DNA of 64,000 nt from Candidatus Tectomicrobia bacterium (lineage in GTDB: Bacteria; UBA8248). Positions 1-8,005 of this stretch are shown in pieces. Location: NCBI GenBank assembly GCA_016192135.1, contig JACPUR010000001.1, forward strand, positions 1-64,000. The letters run 5' to 3'. A program made the translations under genes and the position numbers. Position 1 is the stretch's first letter. The number at the start of each line of letters is the position of its first letter. A model generated the notes under the pieces. It ran no database searches. It worked only from the letters and a program-made list of their open reading frames with translations, and had not been told where the DNA came from.

Positions 1-642
1 AACTCCGGCAGCTACCCCGCGGATAACTTCTTCCCGGCCACCTTCGCGGCCGTGGGCTTCACCGACCAGGCCGGGGGCGATTACCGCCTCGCCGCCTCCA
101 GCCCCTACAAGGGCGCGGGCACCGACGGCAAGGACCTCGGCGCGGACATCGGAGCCTTGACCGACGCCACGGGTGGGGCCGTCTCCGGGGTGATGCCCGT
201 CGCGGTCGCCTCCAATCCGCCCGCCCAGCCCTCCGTGACGCCCCCGTCCTCCGATCCGGTCCCGTCCAACCCGGCTCCCTCGACGGCCTCCAACACATCG
301 TCCCCCACCCCGTCCACTGCGACCTCCAGCGCGACACCGTCGACCGTGTCCAGCACCGGCAGCACCAGCTCCACCACCACCAGCCCCGCCGGCAGCAGCA
401 GCGGCGTCAGCTCCGGTGGAGCCGCCGGCACCGGCTCCGGCCCCGCCGCGATCGCGGCCACGAGCGGGGGAAGCGGCGGCGGAGGAGGAGGGGGGGGCGG
501 GTGCACGATCCGCTTCCAGCCGGGCGAGGGCGAGGGCTGGCTGAGCGGCCCCCTCAACATGCTCCTCCCCTGGCTGCCCCTGCTCCTCTTCGCGACGCGC
601 CGCCGCTGCCTCAAGGCGAGGGCCCGCGTCCAAGAAGCGTGA
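1..642 (+). CDS. Surface protein with beta-helix end and Gly/Cys C-terminal sorting tail (5' partial)
   Basis: The reading frame is open from the first base of the window, so the N-terminus lies outside it. The visible part begins with a segment typical of the last coil of parallel beta-helix proteins (DYRLAASSPYKGAG, then DLGADIGAL). About 100 residues of Ser/Thr/Pro/Gly low complexity follow, which look like a cell-wall or envelope spacer. The end is a run of nine Gly, one Cys, a hydrophobic segment (NMLLPWLPLLLFA) and a basic cluster RRR. This Gly-Cys/hydrophobic/Arg arrangement is that of protein-sorting tails of the GlyGly-CTERM and JDVT-CTERM type. Such proteins are cleaved at the membrane and passed to the surface. 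The next gene, 7 bp downstream, encodes a CPBP-type intramembrane protease, the type of enzyme that processes several such tails. The enzymatic activity of the missing N-terminal part is unknown. Confidence 0.75.
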   Translation, partial: NSGSYPADNFFPATFAAVGFTDQAGGDYRLAASSPYKGAGTDGKDLGADIGALTDATGGAVSGVMPVAVASNPPAQPSVTPPSSDPVPSNPAPSTASNTSSPTPSTATSSATPSTVSSTGSTSSTTTSPAGSSSGVSSGGAAGTGSGPAAIAATSGGSGGGGGGGGGCTIRFQPGEGEGWLSGPLNMLLPWLPLLLFATRRRCLKARARVQEA

Positions 643-649
643 GGGGCGG

Positions 650-1309
650 ATGCTCCGGGCGGGGATGTGGGCGTATGGCCGGGGGGAGATGCTCGACGCG
701 TCGATGGCGGCGCTCATGTTCACGGCCTTCGCCGGGAGCGCGGCCCCGCTGGCCCAGGGAGCCAGCCCCCCGGTGCCCCCGTACGCGGTCACCGCGATCG
801 CGGGAATCCTGACGGCCGCCGGCTGGATGGGCTGGAAGCAGATCGGCCCGAAGGAAATGGGTTTCGCCTGGACTCTCCGGACGGCGCCCTGGACTCTCGC
901 GGCGCTCGCGCTGGCGCTGCCGGGCGCGGCCCTCTGGGCCTGGACGGCGGGGGGAGATCGGGGAGGGGCCCCGGACGGCCTCCGGATATGGCTGGCGCTC
1001 ATCGGCTTCCAGCTGCTCTGGGTCGCGCTCCCGGAGGAGCTTCTCTTCCGCGGGGCGCTTCAGGGGATGCTGCGGAGGGGAGACAGCGCCCAGGATCCTT
1101 TCCCCATTCCTCTTTCCGTCATCTGCTCCGGCATCCTCTTCGCCCTGGTCCATGTGATGGCGGAGCAGTCGGTGGGGGGACTCAGGGTCTTCGCGCCGGG
1201 GATCCTCTTCGGGGTCCTGCGGGAGCGGACGGGTTCCCTCCTCGCGCCCATCCTGGTCCACGCCGCGAGCAACGCGGCGCTGGCCGTGTTCCTGGGGCGC
1301 GCCGGCTGA
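650..1309 (+). CDS. CPBP family glutamic-type intramembrane protease
   Basis: This 219-residue polytopic protein has the three signature blocks of the CPBP (CaaX protease/bacteriocin-processing, ABI) family. They are the Glu-Glu-x-x-x-Arg motif in PEELLFRGALQGML (about residue 125), a FALVHV block, and LVHAASNAAL near the C-terminus. These residues form the membrane-embedded active site in the family. The gene begins 7 bp after a surface protein with a Gly/Cys sorting tail and has a purine-rich GAGGGGCGG just before the ATG. The inference is that it is the dedicated processing peptidase of that tail, as CPBP proteases are for the JDVT-CTERM and Synergist-CTERM systems. An unrelated role in prenyl-protein or bacteriocin-immunity-like processing cannot be excluded. 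Confidence 0.8.
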   Translation: MLRAGMWAYGRGEMLDASMAALMFTAFAGSAAPLAQGASPPVPPYAVTAIAGILTAAGWMGWKQIGPKEMGFAWTLRTAPWTLAALALALPGAALWAWTAGGDRGGAPDGLRIWLALIGFQLLWVALPEELLFRGALQGMLRRGDSAQDPFPIPLSVICSGILFALVHVMAEQSVGGLRVFAPGILFGVLRERTGSLLAPILVHAASNAALAVFLGRAG

Positions 1310-1394
1310 GACTTCTCGCGGCACAACGGGTGCGGCACAACCGGCGGGCGCGCCGCCCGCGCGGCGGCGGACGGCCCGTCCCATGAGGGAATCG

Positions 1395-2288
1395 ATGAAA
1401 CCGCTTCCGGCCGTGCGAAAGACCCTGGCCGCGCTCGCGCTCCTCGCCGCGCTCGGCGCGGCCCTCCCGGCCGCGGGCGCTCCGGCCGGCGGCGAGGACC
1501 CCCTTTGGATGGGCCGGGGGGCCATGGAGAAGGAATGGGGCAAGGTCCTCCGCCTGAGCGGGGAGATTGGCCCCGCGGCGTACCGCTACGAAGAGCACTT
1601 CGGCGCCACGTCGAGCCGCTTCGAGTCCGAGGGAGTGTCCTGGACGCTGTTGGGGGAACTGGAGCTGCTCCCTCCGCTGGGGGTGGGCGCCGCCCTGGAG
1701 GTCACCCGCATCGGCCGGGACATCGAGACCTGGAGCAACCTCCCGGCCGGCACCGTCATCGGGACCCAGGTCGACCAGACGAACGACACCCAGGTGGACG
1801 TCGGCATGCTGGATATCTACGCCAGCCTGGCCGTCGTCCGCGCCGCGAGCCTCGAGCTGGAATTCCTGGCGGGGTGGCACTTCCTGCGCCACCGGTTCGA
1901 GCGGTCGAACTTCGCCTTCCAGGTGTCCGGGTTCACCATCCATTCCATCCTGGGGCCGGTGAGCGAGGACGTGTCGGCGGACGGGCCCTCCCTCGGCGCC
2001 CGCCTCACCGCGAAATACAACGGGTTCGTCCTGGGAGGGGGGCTCCAGTGGGCGTACCTTCCGAACCTGAGGGCGGAGAACAGCCTCCTCGGCAACATCG
2101 AGTCGGAGGGAAATTCCCTGCGCTGGAGGCTCGGCCTGGGCTACCGGGCGCGGGAGTGGCTGGAGCTGGGCCTTAGCTACCGGGGCACCTACATCGAGGT
2201 GGAGGAAGGCCGGAGCGTCAACGCCGTCCTCCCCAACAACCGGACCTACATCAACTCCATCTTCTTCCAGGCCGAGATCCGGTTCTAG
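1395..2288 (+). CDS. Outer-membrane beta-barrel protein
   Basis: The protein has a clean signal peptide (MKPLPAVRKTLAALALLAALG, AxA-like end near residue 28). About 265 residues of alternating amphipathic strands follow, rich in Tyr, Trp, Leu and Glu. It ends in FFQAEIRF, the terminal-Phe signature used by the BAM machinery. I prefer the ATG at 1395 over the in-frame ATG at 1383 because GAGGG lies 5 bases ahead of it and the signal peptide then starts with Met-Lys. No ligand or enzymatic role can be read from the sequence. It resembles generic porin-like or adhesin-like small barrels. It stands alone between the sorting-protease pair and the convergent two-component system. Confidence 0.7.
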   Translation: MKPLPAVRKTLAALALLAALGAALPAAGAPAGGEDPLWMGRGAMEKEWGKVLRLSGEIGPAAYRYEEHFGATSSRFESEGVSWTLLGELELLPPLGVGAALEVTRIGRDIETWSNLPAGTVIGTQVDQTNDTQVDVGMLDIYASLAVVRAASLELEFLAGWHFLRHRFERSNFAFQVSGFTIHSILGPVSEDVSADGPSLGARLTAKYNGFVLGGGLQWAYLPNLRAENSLLGNIESEGNSLRWRLGLGYRAREWLELGLSYRGTYIEVEEGRSVNAVLPNNRTYINSIFFQAEIRF

Positions 2289-2290
2289 CG

Positions 2291-2311
2291 GCGCCCGGTG
2301 GGCCGGGGCGC
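2291..2311. terminator. GC-rich hairpin between convergent genes
   Basis: GCGCCCGG, a TGGG loop and CCGGGGCGC form a hairpin with a single bulged G in the 23-bp gap between two convergent genes. There is no T-run, so intrinsic termination is not certain. It could act on both strands. Confidence 0.3.
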
Positions 2312-2965
2312 TCAGCCCTCCGCGGAGACGAGCCCGATCCGGATCGCGTAGCGCACCAGGCCGGGCACGTCGAAGATCTGCAGCCGCTCCATGATCTGCG
2401 CCCGGTGGGCCTCCACCGTCTTCGCGCTCACCTGAAGCGTGAACGCGATCTCCTTCGTGCTCTTTCCCTCCGCCATGAGCTGGAGAATCTGCCGCTGCCG
2501 GGGCGTGAGCGGGTCGAAGGGGCCTTTCGACTCCTCGGCCCGCTTCAGGTAGTCGTTCACCACTTTCCTGGAGATCCGGGGGCTCAGGTAGCTCTCCCCC
2601 CGGCAGACGGCCTGTATCGCCACCTCGAGCTCCGCCGGGACGGAATCCTTCACCAGATAGCCGGCCGCTCCCGAGCGCAGCGCCTGGAAGACGTACTCTT
2701 CGCTGCTGTACATGGAGAGGATGATGACGCGGACGCGTGGATGCTCCTTCACGATCCGGGCCGTCGCGTCCAGGCCGTTCAGCCCGGGCATCGCGATGTC
2801 CATCAGGATGACGTCGGGGGCGTCGCGCGCGGCGACTTCAAGCGCCTGGGGGCCGGTCGAGGCCTCCCCCGCCACCTCGACCCCGGCCATGCGCTCCAGA
2901 AGGGAGCGGATGCCCGCACGGACGATGGCATGGTCGTCCGCCAAAGCCACCCGGACGCTCGTCAT
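2312..2965 (-). CDS. NarL/FixJ-type response regulator
   Basis: This is a 217-residue two-domain regulator. The receiver domain has the acidic pair DD at residues 10-11, the phospho-acceptor Asp56 in VILMDIAMPG and the conserved Lys in YLVKD. The C-terminal LuxR-type helix-turn-helix covers about residues 150-210 (LTPRQRQILQLMAEGKSTKEIA, then KTVEAHRAQIMERL). The ATG overlaps the stop of the upstream kinase gene as ATGA, so the two are translationally coupled. An in-frame ATG 66 bases upstream would read into the kinase gene and is rejected as the start. Its targets are unknown. The nearest candidate sites are the repeats and the palindrome upstream of the kinase. Confidence 0.9.
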   Translation of the reverse strand: MTSVRVALADDHAIVRAGIRSLLERMAGVEVAGEASTGPQALEVAARDAPDVILMDIAMPGLNGLDATARIVKEHPRVRVIILSMYSSEEYVFQALRSGAAGYLVKDSVPAELEVAIQAVCRGESYLSPRISRKVVNDYLKRAEESKGPFDPLTPRQRQILQLMAEGKSTKEIAFTLQVSAKTVEAHRAQIMERLQIFDVPGLVRYAIRIGLVSAEG

Positions 2966-5900
2966 CCAATTCCGGCCTTGCTTCGCCCTTGGATCCCTTC
3001 GTTCGAGGGCCGAAGGGGCACCTTGAGGCATATGCGGGTTCCGTTTCCGGGGGTGGACAGGATGTCGAGAGAGGCCCCGATGAGGGCGGCCCGCTCCTGC
3101 ATCCCGACCAGCCCCATGCTCAGCCCGGCGGCGGCGTACCGCAGCTTGGATTCGGCGTCGAAACCCCTCCCGTCGTCCTGGACGACCATCTCATAGGCGC
3201 CGCCCGCGCGCCGGAAGGTGAGCTCGACCTCCTTGGCCTCCGCGTGGCGGCTGACGTTGGTCAGCGCCTCCTGGGCGATGCGGAAGCAGGCGGTTTCGAC
3301 CTCGATGGGGAGCCGGCCGCCGACCGGATCGGCGTCGAAGTGGAGGCGGAACCCGCTGCGCTGGGCCTGGCGCCCGGCCGACCACCGGAGGGCGGCCACC
3401 AGCCCCAGGTCGTCCAGGATGGACGGGTGCAGGTCGAGCGAGAGGTTCCGGACCTGCCTCAGTAGGCTGTCGGCGAGGTCCGCGCTCTCGGCCAGGTACT
3501 TGGCGTTGGACATCGCCGGCGTCTGCAGGGCGAGGTCGAGGTTGATCTTGAGGGCGGTGAGGGCCTGGCCGGTTTCGTCGTGGAGCTCCCGGGCGATGGC
3601 CCGGCGCTCGGTCTCCTGCAGCTCCAGCAGCCGGCGGGAGAGGAACTGCAGCCGGTCGGCGTACTCCTTGAGCTTCTCCTGCTCTTCCTTCCGGGCGGTG
3701 ATGTCCTGCGTCACCTTGGCGAAGCCGCCGAGCTGGCCGTCCTCCGTCCTCAGCGCCGCCATGAGCACGCTGGCGAAGAACCTCGATCCGTCCTTCCGGA
3801 CGCGCCAGCCCTCCTCCCGGTGGCGCCCGTTCTCGGCCGCCAGCCGCAGCGCCTCCTCGGGCCTCAGATCGCGGAGGTCCTCCTGCGTATAGAAGCAAGA
3901 GAAGTGCCGGCCGACGATCTCGTCGGCGCGGTAGCCCTTGATCCGCTCGGCGCCGTCGTTCCAGGTGATCACGTTCCCGTGGGGGTCGATCAGGCAGATG
4001 GCGTAGTCCTGCACGCCCTCCACCAGCAGGCGGAACCGCTCCTCGACGCGCCGCATCTCATCCAGGGTCCGCTGCCGCTCCACCGCGATGGCCGCCATGC
4101 GGGCGGCCGACTCCAGCAGCTCCCGGTCCTTTTCGCTCGGGGAGAGGTGCGGCGAGGGGTGGTGCATGATGAGGGCCCCGAGGACCTCCCGCCCGGCCGA
4201 GACGATGGGGGCGCCCCAGCACGCCGGGAAGCCGTGCCGCGCCGCGAGACGGCGGTACTCCGCCCAGGGCGAGGCCGGCAGGGCGCCGTCCGCCCCCTCC
4301 CCCGGGACCGCGGGCAGGAGGGTGGAGGGGAGGTCCGAGTCCGGGGAGAGGGCCAGCTCCGGAATCGCCTCCGCGAACGCGGCGGGCAGGCGGGGCGCGG
4401 CGGCGACGCGCAGCCGCGTACCCTCCGGACCGTGCAGGAGAAGGGCGCAGAGGTCCCCGCCGCTCTCCCTCGCGGCGAAGGAGGCGATCGAATCGAGGAT
4501 GGCCGGAAGGGGGGCGCCCGAGGCCATCTGGAGGAGGATCTCGTTCTGGTCCCGCACCAGGGCCTCGGCGTGCCTGCGCTCCTGTATCTCGGCGGCCAGG
4601 GTCCGGTTCGCCCGGGCCAGGGAGAGCGTCCGTTCCTCCACGCGCATCTCGAGCGATTCGTTGACCCTCTGGAGCTCCTCGGCCGCCCGCTTCCGCTCGC
4701 TGATGTCCCGGGTGAAGCAGCGCGTGTGGACGAGCCGGCCGTTCTCCCGGTGGGCGTTCAAGTCGAGGAGGACGTGCACGAGCGAGCCGTCCTTGCGCCT
4801 CAGCCGCGCTTCGTAGCCTTGGACCTCCCCGCCCCTCTCCAGCCTCCGCAGGATATCGTCCACCATCCCCGCGTCGGCGTGGAAATCGGCCGCCCGGCGG
4901 CCGATATACTCCTCCGGCGCGTATCCCAGAAGGGCGAGCTCGGCCTTGTTCGCCCAGATGATGATCCCCTCCGCGTTCACCCAGTGCATGCCCAGGACGG
5001 CGTTCTCGAGGAAGTTCGAGAGCTCCTCCTCCCGCCGCCGCAGCATCTGGTGGGTGGCCTGCCTTTCGTGGACGGAGGCCGCGAGGGAGAGGGCCATGAA
5101 GGAGATCAGCCCCAGGAACACCTGCAGGGAGAGGAGGGACTCGTGGCTCCAGGCCTCGTAGTCGGTCAGCCTGCCCCAGACGGCCATCCCGGAGAGGACG
5201 AAGACGGCGCCGGCCGTCTCCCGCGGGCCGAACCGGATGGCGGCCCAGAGCAGGGGGGAGACGCAGAGGTAGGAGAGCGGGTAGGGGCGCTCCCAGAGGG
5301 GGAGCCCGCTCTTGAACACGAAGATTCCGACGGCCAGGGTGAAGGCCGCGAGGGCCGCGAACTCCGGCAGCCGCCCGGGCATGCCGAGGTGGCGCTCCCG
5401 GACGGCCGCGAGCAGGATGAGGGGCGCGATGGTGAGGACGCTGGTCCCGTCCCCGAGCCACCAGGTGAGCCAGACCACCCCAGCGCCCGCCTCCCCGAAG
5501 GCCCCTCCCAGCCAGATGCTGAACAGCCCCACGGTGGCGCTGATCGAGGTCGCTCCCATCCCGGCGAGGATGGCGTACCGGAAGGTGTCCTGCGGCCGGT
5601 AGAAGCAGTCCCGCCCGTTCGCGAACCGGTTGACCAGGGCGGCGCCGGCCAGGGCCTCGAGCGTGTTCCCCATGGCGATGAGGAACGAGGGGAGGAGGGC
5701 TCCGTCGACCGTCGCGTTCGCCAGGAGCGCCCCCAGGAACACCCCGGGCCAGGCCCGGTGGCCCAGGAGCAGCAGGGAGGCCAGGGCGATCCCCGTGGGG
5801 GGCCACACCACGGTGGCATAGGGGCTGACGGTCGCGAGCTGCAGCCCCAGCTTGGCCGAGCCGAAATAGGCGGCCGCGAGGAGGGAGACGGCGGCGGCGT

Positions 5901-6018
5901 ACCGGAGGGAGCCGCTCGCGGCCATCCGGGATATCCGGGGGGCGGGGCGGGGAATCGCGGGCGCCGGGGGACGCGCCTGGGCGGGATGAGTCTTTGCGTC
6001 CTGCGCGCGAGGCAGCAT
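2962..6018 (-). CDS. MASE1-PAS-GAF-PAS sensor histidine kinase (HisKA_3)
   Basis: This is a 1018-residue membrane sensor kinase. An N-terminal MASE1-type polytopic region (about 40-320, with the typical YATVVWPPTGIALA) is followed by a PAS/PAC (about 332-442). A coiled coil comes next, then a GAF-like domain (about 495-650) and a second PAS/PAC (about 665-777). The dimerisation/phosphoacceptor domain is of the HisKA_3 type, with His813 in RAIARELHDETG. The HATPase domain spans about 908-1003, with the N box around NVSRHA and the G box DDGRGFD. It pairs with the NarL-type regulator it overlaps by 4 bp. The signal is unknown; MASE1 and PAS/GAF domains often sense small ligands or redox state. 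The ATG at 6018 has only a distant AAAGG. An alternative start at 5925 would still keep all membrane segments. Confidence 0.9.
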   Translation of the reverse strand: MLPRAQDAKTHPAQARPPAPAIPRPAPRISRMAASGSLRYAAAVSLLAAAYFGSAKLGLQLATVSPYATVVWPPTGIALASLLLLGHRAWPGVFLGALLANATVDGALLPSFLIAMGNTLEALAGAALVNRFANGRDCFYRPQDTFRYAILAGMGATSISATVGLFSIWLGGAFGEAGAGVVWLTWWLGDGTSVLTIAPLILLAAVRERHLGMPGRLPEFAALAAFTLAVGIFVFKSGLPLWERPYPLSYLCVSPLLWAAIRFGPRETAGAVFVLSGMAVWGRLTDYEAWSHESLLSLQVFLGLISFMALSLAASVHERQATHQMLRRREEELSNFLENAVLGMHWVNAEGIIIWANKAELALLGYAPEEYIGRRAADFHADAGMVDDILRRLERGGEVQGYEARLRRKDGSLVHVLLDLNAHRENGRLVHTRCFTRDISERKRAAEELQRVNESLEMRVEERTLSLARANRTLAAEIQERRHAEALVRDQNEILLQMASGAPLPAILDSIASFAARESGGDLCALLLHGPEGTRLRVAAAPRLPAAFAEAIPELALSPDSDLPSTLLPAVPGEGADGALPASPWAEYRRLAARHGFPACWGAPIVSAGREVLGALIMHHPSPHLSPSEKDRELLESAARMAAIAVERQRTLDEMRRVEERFRLLVEGVQDYAICLIDPHGNVITWNDGAERIKGYRADEIVGRHFSCFYTQEDLRDLRPEEALRLAAENGRHREEGWRVRKDGSRFFASVLMAALRTEDGQLGGFAKVTQDITARKEEQEKLKEYADRLQFLSRRLLELQETERRAIARELHDETGQALTALKINLDLALQTPAMSNAKYLAESADLADSLLRQVRNLSLDLHPSILDDLGLVAALRWSAGRQAQRSGFRLHFDADPVGGRLPIEVETACFRIAQEALTNVSRHAEAKEVELTFRRAGGAYEMVVQDDGRGFDAESKLRYAAAGLSMGLVGMQERAALIGASLDILSTPGNGTRICLKVPLRPSNEGIQGRSKAGIG

Positions 6019-6054
6019 GAAGGGAAATGCCTTTCAGCAACGGACGGCGCAGGG

Positions 6055-6074
6055 CTCAATTTTTGTAAATTGAG
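6055..6074. promoter_or_regulatory. Perfect AT-rich palindrome upstream of the kinase operon
   Basis: CTCAATTT and AAATTGAG form perfect 8-bp arms around a TTGT centre. The site lies 36 bp upstream of the kinase ATG, in an AT-rich island within GC-rich DNA. The position and symmetry suggest an operator bound by a dimeric regulator, possibly the co-encoded response regulator. Confidence 0.45.
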
Positions 6075-6184
6075 ACGGCCGCCTCTCCGGGCACCGTTTA
6101 ACGTTCGTTTAATTTAAAAATCAGGCGGTTAGATTCTAAACCCGGAAGGAGCAGGAGAGATATCGGGGAAAAACCGGAGTTTCA

Positions 6185-6248
6185 ATTAGCGAAACGAAAT
6201 GGTTTCATGGCGGCGGCGCCCGGGAATTCGGCATTAGCTAAATGAAAT
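6185..6248. repeat. Pair of 16-bp direct repeats, 48 bp apart
   Basis: ATTAGCGAAACGAAAT (6185-6200) recurs as ATTAGCTAAATGAAAT (6233-6248) with 14 of 16 bases identical. The start-to-start distance is 48 bp. They lie in the non-coding stretch between the kinase start and the epimerase remnant. They could be binding sites for a regulator or flanks of a lost insertion. Confidence 0.5.
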
Positions 6249-6276
6249 CAACCGGTTGCGGACGGACGGCGCGGGT

Positions 6277-6568
6277 TTAGGTGCGGACCCGGGAGGCCCA
6301 GCTCCGGTTCGCCATGTATCACTCGACCAAGCGGGCCACCCCGTCCCCGAAGGCCACCTGGGGCCGCCAGCCGAGGAGGCGCCCGGCCTTCTCGATGCTG
6401 GCCCAGGTCTTCAGGACGTCGGCCTGGTGGCGATCCTGGTATTCGATTTGCGCCTTCTTCTCCAGCCGCTCCTCCACCTTCCGGACCGCATCCATGAGGA
6501 CCACGGGCCGGTCCGAGCCCAGGTTGCTGGTCTCGTAGCCGAGGAGCTTGACCGCCGCGACAATACCT
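6277..6568 (-). pseudogene. Duplicated 3' fragment of an NAD-dependent epimerase gene
   Basis: Translated on the minus strand, this segment reads GIVAAVKLLGYETSNLGSD, continues through EKKAQIEYQDRHQADVLKTW and ends LLGWRPQVAFGDGVARLVE. It matches the last ~95 residues of the intact epimerase at 10338-11354 almost residue for residue. The Trp codon of the intact copy (VEWYMANRSW) is a TGA stop here (at 6319-6321), and the 5' two thirds are missing. Beyond base 6568 the similarity stops abruptly. It is a dead duplicate left by recombination or a mobile-element event. Confidence 0.85.
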
Positions 6569-7029
6569 AGTCTATATAAAATCCAAAGAAAATCTTCTCT
6601 GCAAGTGTCCCAAAATCTGTCCTCAAACCTATAATATACGCCCCAGGCGCGAGGAGTTGGACGGGCGGCGTAACATGGAATGACCGACGACCCGTGAGAA
6701 GCGATCTGAGCCCACCACCCAGGTGGAAGCGAAGCCCCGAAGAAAGGAGGCACGGGCTGATGGCCGTATGTGCTTCGGAGGACTGGTATAGACCCTCTGG
6801 GCCGGGGCGTTAAGGCCGAAGCACTCAACAGGGGCGGTCGGAGATTCCAGCGCTTCCGTCAGCATCGGAAGGCAAAAAACTTGCTCCGTTCGGTTCTCCG
6901 GTTATGGCTGCCGTTGCAGAAGGTGTATCATGGAGTATTGTAGCGCTACCCGGAGATAGGTCACAGGAAGGTCGGGAGGACATTGCCCGGCGACTGCAAG
7001 GAAAAAATTGCGTATCATGGGGGTTAATT
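6569..7029. other. Non-coding stretch with strong inverted repeats (possible structured RNA or element remnant)
   Basis: No convincing gene is seen here. GTGCTTCGG (6770-6778) pairs perfectly with CCGAAGCAC (6816-6824). A smaller CCACC/GGTGG hairpin lies near 6705-6720. Purine-rich single-strand-like segments lie between. The stretch lies between the epimerase fragment and the RfbD-like gene, in a region full of insertion-element debris. A remnant of a mobile element that carries a structured RNA is possible, but I could not match it to a named family. Confidence 0.3.
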
Positions 7030-7971
7030 GTGGCTATCCTCCTTCTTGGTTGGAATTCCAAGCTCGGCTCAGCTTTGTACGAAAAAATCATCCATTCGGA
7101 TCAAGAAATTCGGACCGAAGGAGGGGCAACAGAAGGCCTAGATTATGCGAAAGATCCGCCATTTCGTACGCTTTTTGCCAAACATAAGCCAAGGTGGATT
7201 ATCAATTGTAATGCCTTGACGTCTCACAGCGAATGTGAGCACAACCCCGCCAAGGCTTTTGCGGCAAACGCATGGGCACCCGCACTTCTTGCAAAATTAT
7301 GCCAAGAAGAAAATGTGGGATTGGTTCACTTGTCTACCAATTTTGTTTTTTCGCGTCCTCCGGCACATGGAGGATTTCTGACCGAAGAGGATCCTGTAGA
7401 GCCTTTTAACATTTATGGAAAGACCAAAGCCGAGGGGGAACGCTTAATTCAAGCGGTTATGGAATATTCTGATTGTTCTTATTATATTGTTCGTTCTTCA
7501 TGGCTGTTCGGAAAGGGAGCGACCTGCAATCAGGTCGATGCCGATTTATTAGAGGACATGGCAAGAGCCGCGCTGCCAAACAGAAGAGTAAAAGCCACCT
7601 CGTTCGGATTTGAGCGGCTGTATGCGCCTACCAATGTGCATGAACTTGCTGACACTATCTTGCAAATGATTAATCAGACTCCTCCAAGAGGCATATATCA
7701 TGCCGCAGGGTCGCTTGCATCACCAATCGGTTCTTTAGCTCAATACGTTTCGGAAATTGTCACGGAGATCACCAACGAATTAGTGCATGCCGAAATCGAC
7801 GTGCAGCCGTTGGTCCCGAATGGCCGATCCCAAGTCCCTTGCAATGCAATTCTAGATTGCAATAAATTAAGAAATCAAGGAATTCGGACGCCGAGAGCTT
7901 GGATCGAGGGAGCCGAATCCTACATTAGAGATGTTATTTTTCAGTTGCTCAGCGAAGAGATGCAAGCATAA
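7030..7971 (+). CDS. RfbD-like dTDP-4-dehydrorhamnose reductase family protein
   Basis: This is a 313-residue extended short-chain dehydrogenase of the RmlD/RfbD type. Family features are the NALTSHSECEHNPAKAFAAN helix, the strand-Ser block LVHLSTNFVF, and the YxxxK pair in YGKTKAEGE. The C-terminal sugar-binding half has ERLYAPTNVHELAD and IYHAAG. The N-terminal nucleotide loop is LLLGWNSKLG instead of the usual TGxxGxxG, so cofactor binding may be altered. I start it at the GTG at 7030, which has GGGGG six bases ahead. Starting at the ATG at 6904 would add 42 residues without similarity. It is more AT-rich than its neighbours and sits between recombination debris, which suggests transfer. 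It probably reduces a 4-keto or similar nucleotide sugar. Confidence 0.7.
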   Translation: MAILLLGWNSKLGSALYEKIIHSDQEIRTEGGATEGLDYAKDPPFRTLFAKHKPRWIINCNALTSHSECEHNPAKAFAANAWAPALLAKLCQEENVGLVHLSTNFVFSRPPAHGGFLTEEDPVEPFNIYGKTKAEGERLIQAVMEYSDCSYYIVRSSWLFGKGATCNQVDADLLEDMARAALPNRRVKATSFGFERLYAPTNVHELADTILQMINQTPPRGIYHAAGSLASPIGSLAQYVSEIVTEITNELVHAEIDVQPLVPNGRSQVPCNAILDCNKLRNQGIRTPRAWIEGAESYIRDVIFQLLSEEMQA

Positions 7972-8005
7972 TTTTTTCGATTCTTCGAAATTTTTGACCT
8001 GACAA

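Noticed and set aside
3580-6117. Plus-strand open frame of 845 codons opposite the sensor kinase
   Set aside because: It is the antisense shadow of the kinase gene: high GC keeps the frame open, the composition is Gly/Pro/Arg/Glu-rich and no domain is recognisable.
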